Shown here one piece after another: positions 25,302 through 33,363 of a stretch of DNA of 64,000 bases; within the stretch, counting starts at the first letter, position 1; each line of letters opens with the position of its first letter. The notes under the pieces were generated by a model. It was not told the DNA's origin. It saw nothing but the letters and a program-made list of their open reading frames with translations, and made no database searches. Location of the stretch: assembly GCF_003725795.1 (NCBI RefSeq), contig NZ_RBEE01000042.1, forward strand, positions 124,001 to 188,000, written 5' to 3'. The position numbers were made by a program, and so were the translations under genes. Source of the DNA: Pedobacter jejuensis (GTDB taxonomy: Bacteria; Bacteroidota; Bacteroidia; Sphingobacteriales; Sphingobacteriaceae).

Positions 25302-25891
25302 TTAAAATATACGGTAACCTAATCTGATGGTAAACAAATTAAGTTTTGTTGGTGGGTAACCATCTTTATTTAATTTAGATAATCCCAATTCGTATCTAGC
25401 ATCGATGCTTAACTTTTTGATATCTAAACCGGCACCAAATTGCCATGAAATAGCTTGATCTTTAAAATTACCACTAAAAACATTTCCAGTAGCCTGACCA
25501 ATGCTTTGTTTGTTATCTAAAATTAAAGAAAACATTGGTCCGGTATTAATTCTCAAACCAACACCCGCAGCTCCAAATTTGTTCCTATTAACAATGGCAC
25601 ATCCAAACTGGTAAATTTTACTTCATTAACTAAACCAGTTGCATCACTAATCAAGTTTGTTTTCTTACCAGAAATGTAAAGTTCTGGCTGGAAAAAAATT
25701 CCCCCTCCACCTACTCTTGCCCATAAGCCGCCGTAAAAACCGGTCCTGTTATCACTACTAAAAGTATTTTCGGTATCAAACTTAGAAAAGTTAGCACCTG
25801 CTTTTACCCCTAGTTGGAATGTAGGCAGTATTTGTGCACTTGCACAAAAGCCTACAACTATGCAGGCAACAAATAGATAGATTGATTTCAT
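25302..25891 (-). pseudogene. outer-membrane beta-barrel (porin/PorT-like) gene, frameshifted
   Basis: The N-terminal part has a signal peptide (MKSIYLFVACIVVGFCASAQ) and the barrel strands FQLGVKAGANFSKFD and GFYGGLWARVGGGGIFFQPELY typical of PorT-like outer-membrane proteins. After LDVPLLIGT the frame breaks and stops at 25553. One extra A in the A/T run at about 25576-25584 (CAAATTT to CAAAATTT on the coding strand) restores FGAAGVGLRINTGPMF. It then continues to the C-terminal aromatic strand FTIRLGYRIF ending at 25302, a total of about 196 residues. The change is a one-base homopolymer contraction, so it is either a pseudogene or a sequencing error. Confidence 0.85.
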
Positions 25892-25919
25892 AACAATAGG
25901 GATGATTTAAGGTTATAGA

Positions 25920-26216
25920 TTAGCTAGTTGCATCATTAATTGCTTGTTGCTCTTTTAAAGCATCTACATTGTTTTTATCTCCAAAGTTTTCTGTTTTATC
26001 AGCAAAGTATTGAAGTATTGCAGTAATGGTATCTAAGTTATCAGCAACTCTTTGGTGCATATCAGGTAAATCATTTTCTAAGCGTTTATCACCTAGTTCT
26101 ATGTTATCTACTTCGATTTTACCAATTTTTTGAATAAGTGCCTGGTTAGAATTTTGTAAATCTTCTAATTCACGCACAATCTTCTCCATTAACTCAAACT
26201 TTTCTAAAGTATTCAT
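25920..26216 (-). CDS. small helical protein of unknown function
   Basis: This is a 98-residue soluble protein without signal peptide, predicted helical with heptad-like spacing (MNTLEKFELMEKIVRELEDL, IQKIGKIEVDNIEL, VADNLDTITAILQYFADK). It lies upstream of the frameshifted barrel gene on the same strand with a 28-bp gap, so they may share a transcript. I do not recognise the family. A coiled-coil role is plausible only. Confidence 0.6.
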   Translation of the reverse strand: MNTLEKFELMEKIVRELEDLQNSNQALIQKIGKIEVDNIELGDKRLENDLPDMHQRVADNLDTITAILQYFADKTENFGDKNNVDALKEQQAINDATS

Positions 26217-26347
26217 AGCTTCTTATTTTAATTATTAATTGTTTTATTAATAACCCGTAACAAGTCGATTTTGTTTTTGTTTGAAAAACTTTAAAATCTA
26301 TTTGGAAGTTAAAAGAATAACTAATAAATTAGTTAAAATTAATTTCT

Positions 26348-27496
26348 ATGAAAACCTTTGCTTCGCTTCTGCTTTTTATGCTGATATCTTCAGTATTATT
26401 TGCTCAGGAAAACTCATCATTAGATAAAGAGAAACTTTTTGATTATTACCAAAATCAAAAATATGCGGAAGCAGCGATATATTTAAAAAGTATTTATGGA
26501 GAAGATATTTCTGATGTTATAAAACTCAGTCAACTAGGTTATTGCTACTTAATGAGCGGCAATACCGCTGAAGCAGAAAAATACTACGCTAAAGCAAATA
26601 CTATAAAACCAAATAATTTACCTACGCTATTTAGTTTAGCCAGCATTAATTGGAGAAGAGGCAATGCCGATAAGGCTAAGCTATATTATGGTGAAATTGT
26701 TAAGATAGACAGCAACAATTTTACGGTTTATAAATTACTTGCAGATATCCTAACCACAAAAGATTCTTTGCGCTCGGTTTACTTAATAAAAGCGAATAAA
26801 CTAAATCCAACAGAGGCTGATGTTGCTTATGATTTAGCTGACGTATATATTGGTTTACAAAAGCATGCGATAGCCTACAAAGTTTTGAATATTACAATTG
26901 ATGCTGATTCAGGTAATATTATTCTAAAAAAAGCAATACTGCCAGTAGCCAATTTTTTGAAAAAGTATGATGAAGTAATTTTATCAGGAGAAAAGATTTT
27001 GCAGGTAGATCAGGATGCTTTGGTTATTAAAGATGTTGCAAAGGCATATTATTTCACTAAAAACTACGACAAAGCCATCGCAAAATTTAAGCTTTTAGAA
27101 ACTTTGGCGATGCAAAATGAAGCTACACTTTATTACACATCTTTAAGTTATAGGGCATTAAAAAACTATCCTGCGGCAATTGCTTACACAAAAAGAACTA
27201 TCGAAGAAGGAATTTCTACCAATACATCAAATTACTATGCCCTACTCGGATTGGTTTATGAAGAAAGCGATAAACTTGCATTGGCAAACTCCGCATACAA
27301 AAAGGGATTAGAATTTAAAGCTGAACCAAATATTTATTACAGGCTTGCGCTTCTTTACGATTTGAAATATAAACAAATAAAACAAGCTAGTAAATATTAC
27401 AGCTTGTATTTAAAGAGTAAGCCAAATCCCATCAAAGACAAGGATGAGATTAAATACGTTAAAAGTAGAATGGAAGAACTTAAAATTTCAGACTAA
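26348..27496 (+). CDS. exported TPR-repeat protein
   Basis: The 382-residue protein has a signal peptide (MKTFASLLLFMLISSVLFAQ) followed by tandem tetratricopeptide repeats over nearly its whole length, for example QLGYCYLMSGNTAEAEKYYAKA, FSLASINWRRGNADKAKLYYG, and later ALLGLVYEESDKLALANSAYKKG. TPR proteins are scaffolds for protein contacts, here probably in the periplasm. Its last 9 bp overlap the convergent DUF4268 gene. The specific partner is unknown. Confidence 0.8.
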   Translation: MKTFASLLLFMLISSVLFAQENSSLDKEKLFDYYQNQKYAEAAIYLKSIYGEDISDVIKLSQLGYCYLMSGNTAEAEKYYAKANTIKPNNLPTLFSLASINWRRGNADKAKLYYGEIVKIDSNNFTVYKLLADILTTKDSLRSVYLIKANKLNPTEADVAYDLADVYIGLQKHAIAYKVLNITIDADSGNIILKKAILPVANFLKKYDEVILSGEKILQVDQDALVIKDVAKAYYFTKNYDKAIAKFKLLETLAMQNEATLYYTSLSYRALKNYPAAIAYTKRTIEEGISTNTSNYYALLGLVYEESDKLALANSAYKKGLEFKAEPNIYYRLALLYDLKYKQIKQASKYYSLYLKSKPNPIKDKDEIKYVKSRMEELKISD

Positions 27497-27949
27497 ATCT
27501 TCGAATACTGGTTTTACATTATCCCAAAATTCGTCAAGAAGTATTAAACGAGGTTTAAAAAAAGAAATCAGTTGTGGCCAATGCTGCTGGTTGTAGATAT
27601 TTACACCATCGAGTGAAGCAGATATTAAACTAATTGTTTTGCCATAGTCATCTGTAGTATTTTCTATCCAATCCCATGGCTCATTCATAGCATTGCCAAA
27701 CATCAACTTAAATTCTTCAAACTGATTAAAAATTAAATTCCTGATGTCAGCGTCTTGATGCGTAAGCTGAATGGATATTACCGCACTTTTATTTGTCACA
27801 TCCATTTTAAAAAAGATGTTTTTTACGCCGGTTTTGTAGTTGATCCAATTTACCGGATAACCTGTTACCGATGGTACAGGTTTCATGTACTGACCAAAGC
27901 TTATCCAAAACTGCTGTCGCAAATGTGCGGCTTCATCCTTACTATACAT
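27488..27949 (-). CDS. DUF4268-domain protein
   Basis: The 153-residue protein matches the DUF4268 pattern: MYSKDEAAHLRQQFWISFGQYM, then INYKTGVKNIFFKMD, ISIQLTHQDADIRNLIF and the C-terminal LILLDEFWDNVKPVFEDL. The domain is often found alone or fused to nuclease-like parts, but its role is unknown. It follows ribE on the same strand with a 15-bp gap, so the order accC - ribE - DUF4268 forms one probable operon. Confidence 0.8.
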   Translation of the reverse strand: MYSKDEAAHLRQQFWISFGQYMKPVPSVTGYPVNWINYKTGVKNIFFKMDVTNKSAVISIQLTHQDADIRNLIFNQFEEFKLMFGNAMNEPWDWIENTTDDYGKTISLISASLDGVNIYNQQHWPQLISFFKPRLILLDEFWDNVKPVFEDLV

Positions 27950-27964
27950 GCTGAATGGAAGACA

Positions 27965-28558
27965 TTAAGAAATAGTTTTCCCCATTAAACGGGCAACATA
28001 TTTTCCTATGATATCGAATTCTAAATTAACTTTATCGCCAACAAATACATCTTGCAGATTGGTATGTTCGAAGGTATAAGGAATAATAAAAACAGAAAAC
28101 TCATCTTCGGCAGAATTAACTACTGTTAAACTTATACCGTTAACACATGCAGAGCCTTTTTCTACGGTTACATTTCCTAAAGATGCATCATACTTAAATC
28201 TATACTCCCAACTTCCATCAAGCTCTTCTCGTTTTACGCAAACTGCAGTTTGATCTACATGACCCTGAACGATGTGACCATCTAAACGAGCATTCATTTG
28301 CATACAACGCTCAAGGTTAACTTTGCTGCCAACTTTAAGACTACCTAAACTTGTTTTCCTCAAGGTTTCATCTATAGCAGTTACCGTATGAGTGCTATCA
28401 TTTAAGGATACCACAGTTAAGCATACGCCATTATGCGCCACACTTTGATCTATTTTTAAATCACTACTAATTGGAGATGATATGGTATAATGAACATTGG
28501 TTTGCTCTGTATGAATGGCAGTTATTTCGCCAAGCGTTTCTATAATTCCGGTAAACAT
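27965..28558 (-). CDS. ribE: riboflavin synthase, alpha subunit
   Basis: Riboflavin synthase dismutates two molecules of 6,7-dimethyl-8-ribityllumazine to riboflavin and a pyrimidine. The 197-residue protein begins with the signature MFTGIIETLGEI. It has two homologous beta-barrel halves, each with an S/N-G-V/I-C/S-L-T-V turn: VAHNGVCLTVVS in the first and ACVNGISLTVVN in the second. The LDGHIVQGHVDQT substrate-site segment is intact. It lies 12 bp downstream of the biotin carboxylase gene. No FMN riboswitch was seen nearby. Confidence 0.96.
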   Translation of the reverse strand: MFTGIIETLGEITAIHTEQTNVHYTISSPISSDLKIDQSVAHNGVCLTVVSLNDSTHTVTAIDETLRKTSLGSLKVGSKVNLERCMQMNARLDGHIVQGHVDQTAVCVKREELDGSWEYRFKYDASLGNVTVEKGSACVNGISLTVVNSAEDEFSVFIIPYTFEHTNLQDVFVGDKVNLEFDIIGKYVARLMGKTIS

Positions 28559-28570
28559 GTTTAAGCTATT

Positions 28571-30055
28571 CTAAAATTGTAATCTGTTTTTTCTCCAATC
28601 GGAAGAAATTTTCGCACTTTCTTTTACTGCTGAAACTTCGGCTTTTTTACTAAATAAATTTGAGGCAATAATTCCAGCTACTATAGCTTCCGTTTCATCT
28701 TCCATTTTTAAACTGCCTGCATTAAAATATTTATTAACAAAATGCGTATCAAAATTGCCGGTTCTAAAAGCTTCATGCTGCATTACAAATTTACCAAAAC
28801 CCAAAGTAGTTTCTATCCCTGTAATCTCATATTCTTCAATCGCTCTAATCATTCGCTCTATTGCTTCCGCTCTATCTTTTCCAAATGTGATAAGTTTTGC
28901 AATCATTGGGTCGTAATAGATTGGTATTTCCATACCCTGCTCAAAGCCATCATCAACCCTTACGCCATTTCCTTTAGGGGTTTTGTATGTTTGCAAAGTT
29001 CCAATATCAGGCAAAAAATTATTATTAGGGTCCTCAGCATATACGCGTAATTCTACAGCGTGACCATTAATTTTTAAATCATTTTGAGTAAAACTTAACT
29101 TTTCTCCAGACGCAATTTTAATTTGCTCTTTCACTAAATCAATGCCTGTAATTAATTCTGTTACCGGATGCTCTACTTGCAATCTGGTATTCATTTCCAG
29201 AAAGAAAAAATCCAGGTTTTCGTCTAAAATAAATTCTACAGTACCTGCCCCGGTATAATTTACAGATCGAGCTACATCTACAGCACACTTGCCCATCTGT
29301 TGCCTAATTTCTTCTGTAAGCACAGCGGATGGAGCCTCTTCAACTACCTTTTGATGGCGGCGTTGCACGGAACATTCGCGTTCAAAAAGGTGGACGATGT
29401 TACCATGTGTATCGCCCAAAACCTGTATTTCTATATGTCGTGGTGAAGTTACATACCGTTCGATAAACACAGCGCCATCACCAAACGCTGATGTAGCTTC
29501 ACTAACTGCAAGCTGCATTTGCTCCTCAAAATCTTCAACCCTTTCTACGATGCGCATTCCTTTTCCACCACCACCTGCCGCAGCTTTAATCAAAATCGGA
29601 AACCCAACTTCAACGGCACGTTGCTTCGCTTCATTTACATCCTGAATGGCCTCTTCAGTACCTGGAACCATCGGAATATTGTATTTAAGTGCCGCAGCTT
29701 TAGCCGATAATTTGTTGCCCATGGTTTCCATAGCTTCTGGCGACGGACCGATTAAAATTAATCCCGCATTGGCAACCATTTTAGCAAAACCAGCATTCTC
29801 TGATAAAAAACCATAACCGGGATGAATGGCTTCGGCACCTGTTTTTTTACAAGCATCGATAATTTTTTCGCCCAAAAGGTAACTTTGATTAGAAGGCGGC
29901 GGACCAATACAAACTGCCTCATCGGCGTAACGTACATGCAGAGCGTCACGATCAGCATCAGAATATACGGCTACAGTTTTGATACCCATTTCCTTCGCCG
30001 AACGCATAATACGCAAGGCGATTTCTCCGCGATTGGCTATAAGAATTTTCTTCAT
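28571..30055 (-). CDS. accC: biotin carboxylase subunit of an acyl-CoA carboxylase
   Basis: This ATP-grasp enzyme carboxylates biotin on its carrier protein for acetyl-CoA or propionyl-CoA carboxylase. The 494-residue protein has the N-terminal MKKILIANRGEIALRIMR, the ATP-binding AAAGGGGKGMRIV, the ERECSVQRRHQKVVEEAPS segment and the catalytic EMNTRLQVEHPVTE with its Arg and Glu. It is longer than the ~450-residue stand-alone AccC and ends in a variable tail. No biotin carrier or carboxyltransferase gene is adjacent. Context cannot separate the acetyl- from the propionyl-CoA enzyme. Confidence 0.92.
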   Translation of the reverse strand: MKKILIANRGEIALRIMRSAKEMGIKTVAVYSDADRDALHVRYADEAVCIGPPPSNQSYLLGEKIIDACKKTGAEAIHPGYGFLSENAGFAKMVANAGLILIGPSPEAMETMGNKLSAKAAALKYNIPMVPGTEEAIQDVNEAKQRAVEVGFPILIKAAAGGGGKGMRIVERVEDFEEQMQLAVSEATSAFGDGAVFIERYVTSPRHIEIQVLGDTHGNIVHLFERECSVQRRHQKVVEEAPSAVLTEEIRQQMGKCAVDVARSVNYTGAGTVEFILDENLDFFFLEMNTRLQVEHPVTELITGIDLVKEQIKIASGEKLSFTQNDLKINGHAVELRVYAEDPNNNFLPDIGTLQTYKTPKGNGVRVDDGFEQGMEIPIYYDPMIAKLITFGKDRAEAIERMIRAIEEYEITGIETTLGFGKFVMQHEAFRTGNFDTHFVNKYFNAGSLKMEDETEAIVAGIIASNLFSKKAEVSAVKESAKISSDWRKNRLQF

Positions 30056-30059
30056 TAGT

Positions 30060-30290
30060 ATTTAGTTGGTTAGTTTTTTAGGTGGTTGGTTTGTTAGCTT
30101 GTTGGTTTTTTAGGTGGTTAGTTTTTTGGATAGATGGTCGGTTGGTTGGTTTGAATCGGCACTATTAAGTCCTGATTTGCAATTCTCAACCTCTGCCTCG
30201 AACTTAACCTCGATCTCGACCTCAACCTCATCCTCAATCTCAACCTCATCCTCAATCTTAACCTCAATCTCAACCTCATCCCACCCTAAC
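30060..30290. repeat. low-complexity tandem repeats (GGTTAGTTTTTT type and CTCAACCTCATC type)
   Basis: Two adjacent simple-sequence tracts fill the spacer between accC and the threonine aldolase gene. 30060-30160 is built from GGTTGGTT and GGTTAGTTTTTT units. 30186-30290 is built from 6- and 12-bp C/T-rich units such as CTCAACCTCATC and CTCAATCT. The plus strand in the second part is almost free of G. No gene is present, and an ORF through the tract encodes only Ser/Thr repeats. Confidence 0.8.
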
Positions 30291-31311
30291 GCAAATGTAA
30301 TATTATTTCTATCGCTTGATCAATCATTGAAGGGCTAATATCCAAATGTGTTACCAACCTTACCGTGCTAGAACTGGTTGTGTTGCTTAGTAATCCCTTT
30401 TCTTTAAACTGATGAACCACCTTTTCTGCTGAGCCTTGCTCCACCTCAAAAATTACAATATTGGTTTCAATCGGCATAACCGATTTTACATAGCTTGTTT
30501 TAGCCAGCGCAGAAGCCAAACTTTTAGCATGATGATGATCTTCCTGCAAACGATTTACATGATTATCCAATGCATAAATTCCGGCTGCAGCTAAAAAACC
30601 CGCTTGCCTCATCCCACCTCCAAAAGCTTTTCGAATCTTTCTGGCTTTGTGAATTGTTGCCTTGCTACCCAATAAAACAGATCCGACAGGCGCACCCAAA
30701 CCCTTAGATAAACAAACTGAAATACCATCAAAATATTTCCCATATTCATGTGCATTATCACCAGTTGCAGTTAACGCGTTAAATATTCTGGCTCCATCCA
30801 AATGTAGTTTTAAACCCTTTATATTGCATAAATAATGAATGGCAGCAATTTGCGATATGTTGTAGCAACTTCCTCCACCTTTATTTACGGTGTTCTCTAA
30901 AACAACTAAGCTCGAATTTGGATAATGAATATTATCTTCATTAATTTCTGGCTCAATTAATTCAGGTGTTAAAATTCCGCGTTGGCCATGCAATAACCTT
31001 ACGGATGCAGCAGAATGAAATGCAATTCCACCAATTTCATATCGATAAACATGCGCCGTTTGGTCGCAAATTACTTCATCCATTGGCTGCGTAAAACATT
31101 TAATACCGATTTGGTTTGTCATTGTTCCCGAGGGGCAAAATAATCCTGCCTCCATATTAAACATACCTGCAAGCTTTGCTTCCAAATTATGAACCGTTTC
31201 GTCTTCACCAAAAACATCATCGCCAACTTTTGCATTCATCATTGCATCAAGCATTCCTGCTGTTGGTTTGGTAACCGTATCGCTCCTAAAATCTATTATT
31301 TGATTGTTCAT
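30286..31311 (-). CDS. ltaE: low-specificity L-threonine aldolase
   Basis: This PLP-dependent fold-type I enzyme splits L-threonine or L-allo-threonine to glycine and acetaldehyde. The 341-residue protein has the start FRSDTVTKPT, the GDDVFGEDETV segment and the active-site regions LHLDGARIFNA and SVCLSKGLGAPVGSVL, in which the Lys forms the PLP Schiff base. The RKAFGGGMRQAG segment is also conserved. It is divergent from the GlcNAc kinase gene, separated by a 218-bp AT-rich region with an operator. Confidence 0.93.
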   Translation of the reverse strand: MNNQIIDFRSDTVTKPTAGMLDAMMNAKVGDDVFGEDETVHNLEAKLAGMFNMEAGLFCPSGTMTNQIGIKCFTQPMDEVICDQTAHVYRYEIGGIAFHSAASVRLLHGQRGILTPELIEPEINEDNIHYPNSSLVVLENTVNKGGGSCYNISQIAAIHYLCNIKGLKLHLDGARIFNALTATGDNAHEYGKYFDGISVCLSKGLGAPVGSVLLGSKATIHKARKIRKAFGGGMRQAGFLAAAGIYALDNHVNRLQEDHHHAKSLASALAKTSYVKSVMPIETNIVIFEVEQGSAEKVVHQFKEKGLLSNTTSSSTVRLVTHLDISPSMIDQAIEIILHLR

Positions 31312-31406
31312 TGATATAAAATTTATAAAATATAGCTCATTTTAAAAATAAGACCAATATCTTTTATGGTATAATTTTAATGTTTTGAGCGCATTAAACC
31401 GCTTAT

Positions 31407-31428
31407 ATAGTGTATTTTTTACACACTT
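31407..31428. promoter_or_regulatory. TTAGTGTA-type operator upstream of GlcNAc kinase gene
   Basis: TAGTGTA (31408-31414), a T-tract spacer and TACACAC(T)T form an imperfect palindrome. The spacing is the same as at 36565-36585, and the extended TACACAC right half is the same as at the pfkA site. TATATTTA at 31428-31435, one mismatch from TAnnTTTG, abuts it just as the -7 box abuts the pfkA operator. A second -7 candidate (TACTTTTA) is at 31496-31503. Confidence 0.58.
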
Positions 31429-31529
31429 ATATTTAAACAACAACAAATTGTTAAAAAATTATTAAAAAAAAGGATACAAAATATAAGAGTTTTTATACTT
31501 TTATCGTGCTAAAACCAAAAATATAAAAA

Positions 31530-32390
31530 ATGATAGTAATTGCAGACGGTGGATCAACCAAAACAAATTGGTGCTTGATTAACGAGGCCGGCAGAAAAAT
31601 TTACTTTAATACCGAAGGTTACAATCCATATTTTTCAAAAGGAGAATATATTGTACAATCTTTAAACGAAACTCTTCCAGACCACTTGGAAAGAGAAAAG
31701 TTAACGGCGGTTTATTACTATGGTGCAGGTTGCTCTACGCCAAGTAACAAAAAAATTGTTGCCGATGCCATGAAACAAGTTTTCACTAATGCAGAAATTT
31801 TTGTTGGTCATGATTTACTAGCTTCTTGCCGGGCACTTTTGGGTAACGAGCCCGGATTTGCTGCTATTTTAGGTACAGGAACCAATTCATGTTTATATGA
31901 TGGAAATGATATTACTTTAAATATTGATTCGCTGGGTTATTTTTTGGGTGATGAAGGTAGCGGTTCTTATATCGGAAAACGCATTTTAGGCGATTATATG
32001 AAAGGTTATATGCCGAAAGGTTTAAGAGAAGCTTTTTATGATAATTACGCTCTAACCAACGAAGATATTTTCGATAACATTTATAACAAACCATTGCCAA
32101 ACCGTTTCTGCGCAAGTTTTAGTAAATTTTTATACGATTTTAAAGATAGCTACGAAGATTATACTTACAAAACAATCGATTATGCATTCACTGCATTTTT
32201 CGAAGCTTTGGTTATTCACTACCCTAACTATAAAGATCACAAATTAAATTGTGTGGGTTCTGTAGGTTACAGTTTCCGCGATATTTTAAGTATTGTTGCA
32301 GACAGATATGAAATGGGTGTAGGGAAAATTATCCGCTCGCCAATAGATGACTTAGTGCATTACCACATGGAATTATCTCCGAAGGGATAA
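31530..32390 (+). CDS. N-acetylglucosamine kinase (BadF/BadG family)
   Basis: This is a 286-residue sugar kinase of the ASKHA superfamily. It has the phosphate-1 motif ADGGSTKTNWCL at residues 4-15, the probable catalytic Asp in GHDLLASCRAL, the phosphate-2 motif ILGTGTNSCLYDG and the GDEGSGSYIGKRIL loop. The most likely reaction is ATP-dependent phosphorylation of N-acetylglucosamine or a related amino sugar. A TTAGTGTA-type operator lies upstream. A diverged paralog sits in the pfkA-gapA operon 2 kb away. Substrate is inferred from family annotation. Confidence 0.85.
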   Translation: MIVIADGGSTKTNWCLINEAGRKIYFNTEGYNPYFSKGEYIVQSLNETLPDHLEREKLTAVYYYGAGCSTPSNKKIVADAMKQVFTNAEIFVGHDLLASCRALLGNEPGFAAILGTGTNSCLYDGNDITLNIDSLGYFLGDEGSGSYIGKRILGDYMKGYMPKGLREAFYDNYALTNEDIFDNIYNKPLPNRFCASFSKFLYDFKDSYEDYTYKTIDYAFTAFFEALVIHYPNYKDHKLNCVGSVGYSFRDILSIVADRYEMGVGKIIRSPIDDLVHYHMELSPKG

Positions 32391-32429
32391 AATAGTTCAT
32401 TAGTCATTGGTTCATTAGTCATTGGTAAC

Positions 32430-32468
32430 CAAAAATGCCCGCTTTGATGTTTCAAAACGGGCATTTTA
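32430..32468. terminator. bidirectional intrinsic terminator
   Basis: AAAATGCCCG (32432-32441) pairs exactly with CGGGCATTTT (32458-32467), with a possible small inner stem. It lies between convergent genes, the kinase on plus and the NUDIX regulator on minus. Confidence 0.8.
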
Positions 32469-32563
32469 CGTTGGTATCTAGGCCTTAGCAATATTATAGA
32501 TCTTTACTTAATACCTGATACTAAATACTTGATACTAAATACCTGATACTTAATATTCTCTAC

Positions 32564-33253
32564 TTAAAAAGAAATCTCTTTGCCGAAAAGTTTGGCGTAT
32601 TTTCTCTTATCAAACTTATAAAGCGTTGCTGCTCTGTACGAAACACCTTTTTGTTTCTCATCAAGTTCTTTTAAAACACCAAAACTTACTATCTTCTTTC
32701 TAAAATTACGCTTATCTAATTTTTTACCTAAAACCAATTCGTAAACATGTTGTAATTGAGTTAGGGTAAATTTTTCTGGCAATAATTCAAAAGCAATTGG
32801 CTGATGCTTTATTCTACGCTTAATTTTCTCTAAACCTTTATCGTATATTTTTTGATGATCGAAAGCTAGTTTCGGCAAAGAAGTGATTGGAAGCCAATTG
32901 GCTTGCTTTGCATAAGTACTTACTGGTCGTAAATCTTTATCTCCGCCTAAACGGATTAAAGCATAATATGCAAGTGTAATTACTCTACCTTGAGGGTGTC
33001 TTCCAGGGTCGCCGAAAGCATAATATTGTTCCATGTAAATGCCACGGAGTCCGGTAAGTTCGTATAAAATTCTGGCAGCAGATTGATCTAAACTTTCGTC
33101 AGCCCCAACTATATTACCAGGCAGTGCCCACCAATCTTTAAAAGGTTCTTCATTTCTTTCGATAAGTAAGATTTTCAATTCTTTACCATCAAAACCAAAC
33201 AGCACACAGTCAATGGAGAAAACGGAATCTAAATGAGGTAAAATTTGTTCCAA
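32564..33253 (-). CDS. NUDIX-domain winged-helix transcriptional regulator (NrtR-like)
   Basis: The 229-residue protein fuses an N-terminal Nudix fold (about residues 8-145) to a C-terminal winged helix (about 155-229: FTLTQLQHVYELVLG, LDKRNFRKKIVSFGVLKEL). That is the layout of NrtR-type and Bacteroidota sugar regulators. The Nudix box reads GADESLDQSAARILYELTGL. Compared with GX5EX7REUXEEXGU, the catalytic E of RE is Ile and the second of EE is Leu. Hydrolase activity is therefore unlikely and ligand sensing likely. It is divergent from the pfkA operon, and the shared 110-bp spacer contains a TTAGTGTA palindrome, so it probably controls itself and that operon. The ligand is unknown. Confidence 0.85.
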   Translation of the reverse strand: MEQILPHLDSVFSIDCVLFGFDGKELKILLIERNEEPFKDWWALPGNIVGADESLDQSAARILYELTGLRGIYMEQYYAFGDPGRHPQGRVITLAYYALIRLGGDKDLRPVSTYAKQANWLPITSLPKLAFDHQKIYDKGLEKIKRRIKHQPIAFELLPEKFTLTQLQHVYELVLGKKLDKRNFRKKIVSFGVLKELDEKQKGVSYRAATLYKFDKRKYAKLFGKEISF

Positions 33254-33325
33254 AGTAAATTTTAGTTAATTTAAGCGTTAAAGGTATGACTTTCAATATT
33301 AAGTAAAAAAAATAAAATAAATTAC

Positions 33326-33353
33326 TTAGTGTAGAAAATACACACTATATTCG
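33326..33353 (+). promoter_or_regulatory. TTAGTGTA operator overlapping the pfkA operon promoter
   Basis: TTAGTGTA (33326-33333), GAAAA, TACAC, ACTA forms the palindrome between the NUDIX regulator and pfkA. A -7-like TATATTCG (33346-33353, one mismatch to TAnnTTTG) overlaps its right edge and ends 10 bp before the pfkA ATG. This geometry suits repression, and it predicts a very short mRNA leader. Confidence 0.62.
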
Positions 33354-33363
33354 TACTACGAAG

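Noticed and set aside
30114..30338. 74-residue ORF rich in Ser/Thr
   Set aside because: It is produced by the CTCAACCTCATC-type repeat and overlaps the threonine aldolase gene. The periodic STSSSIS composition mirrors the DNA repeat.
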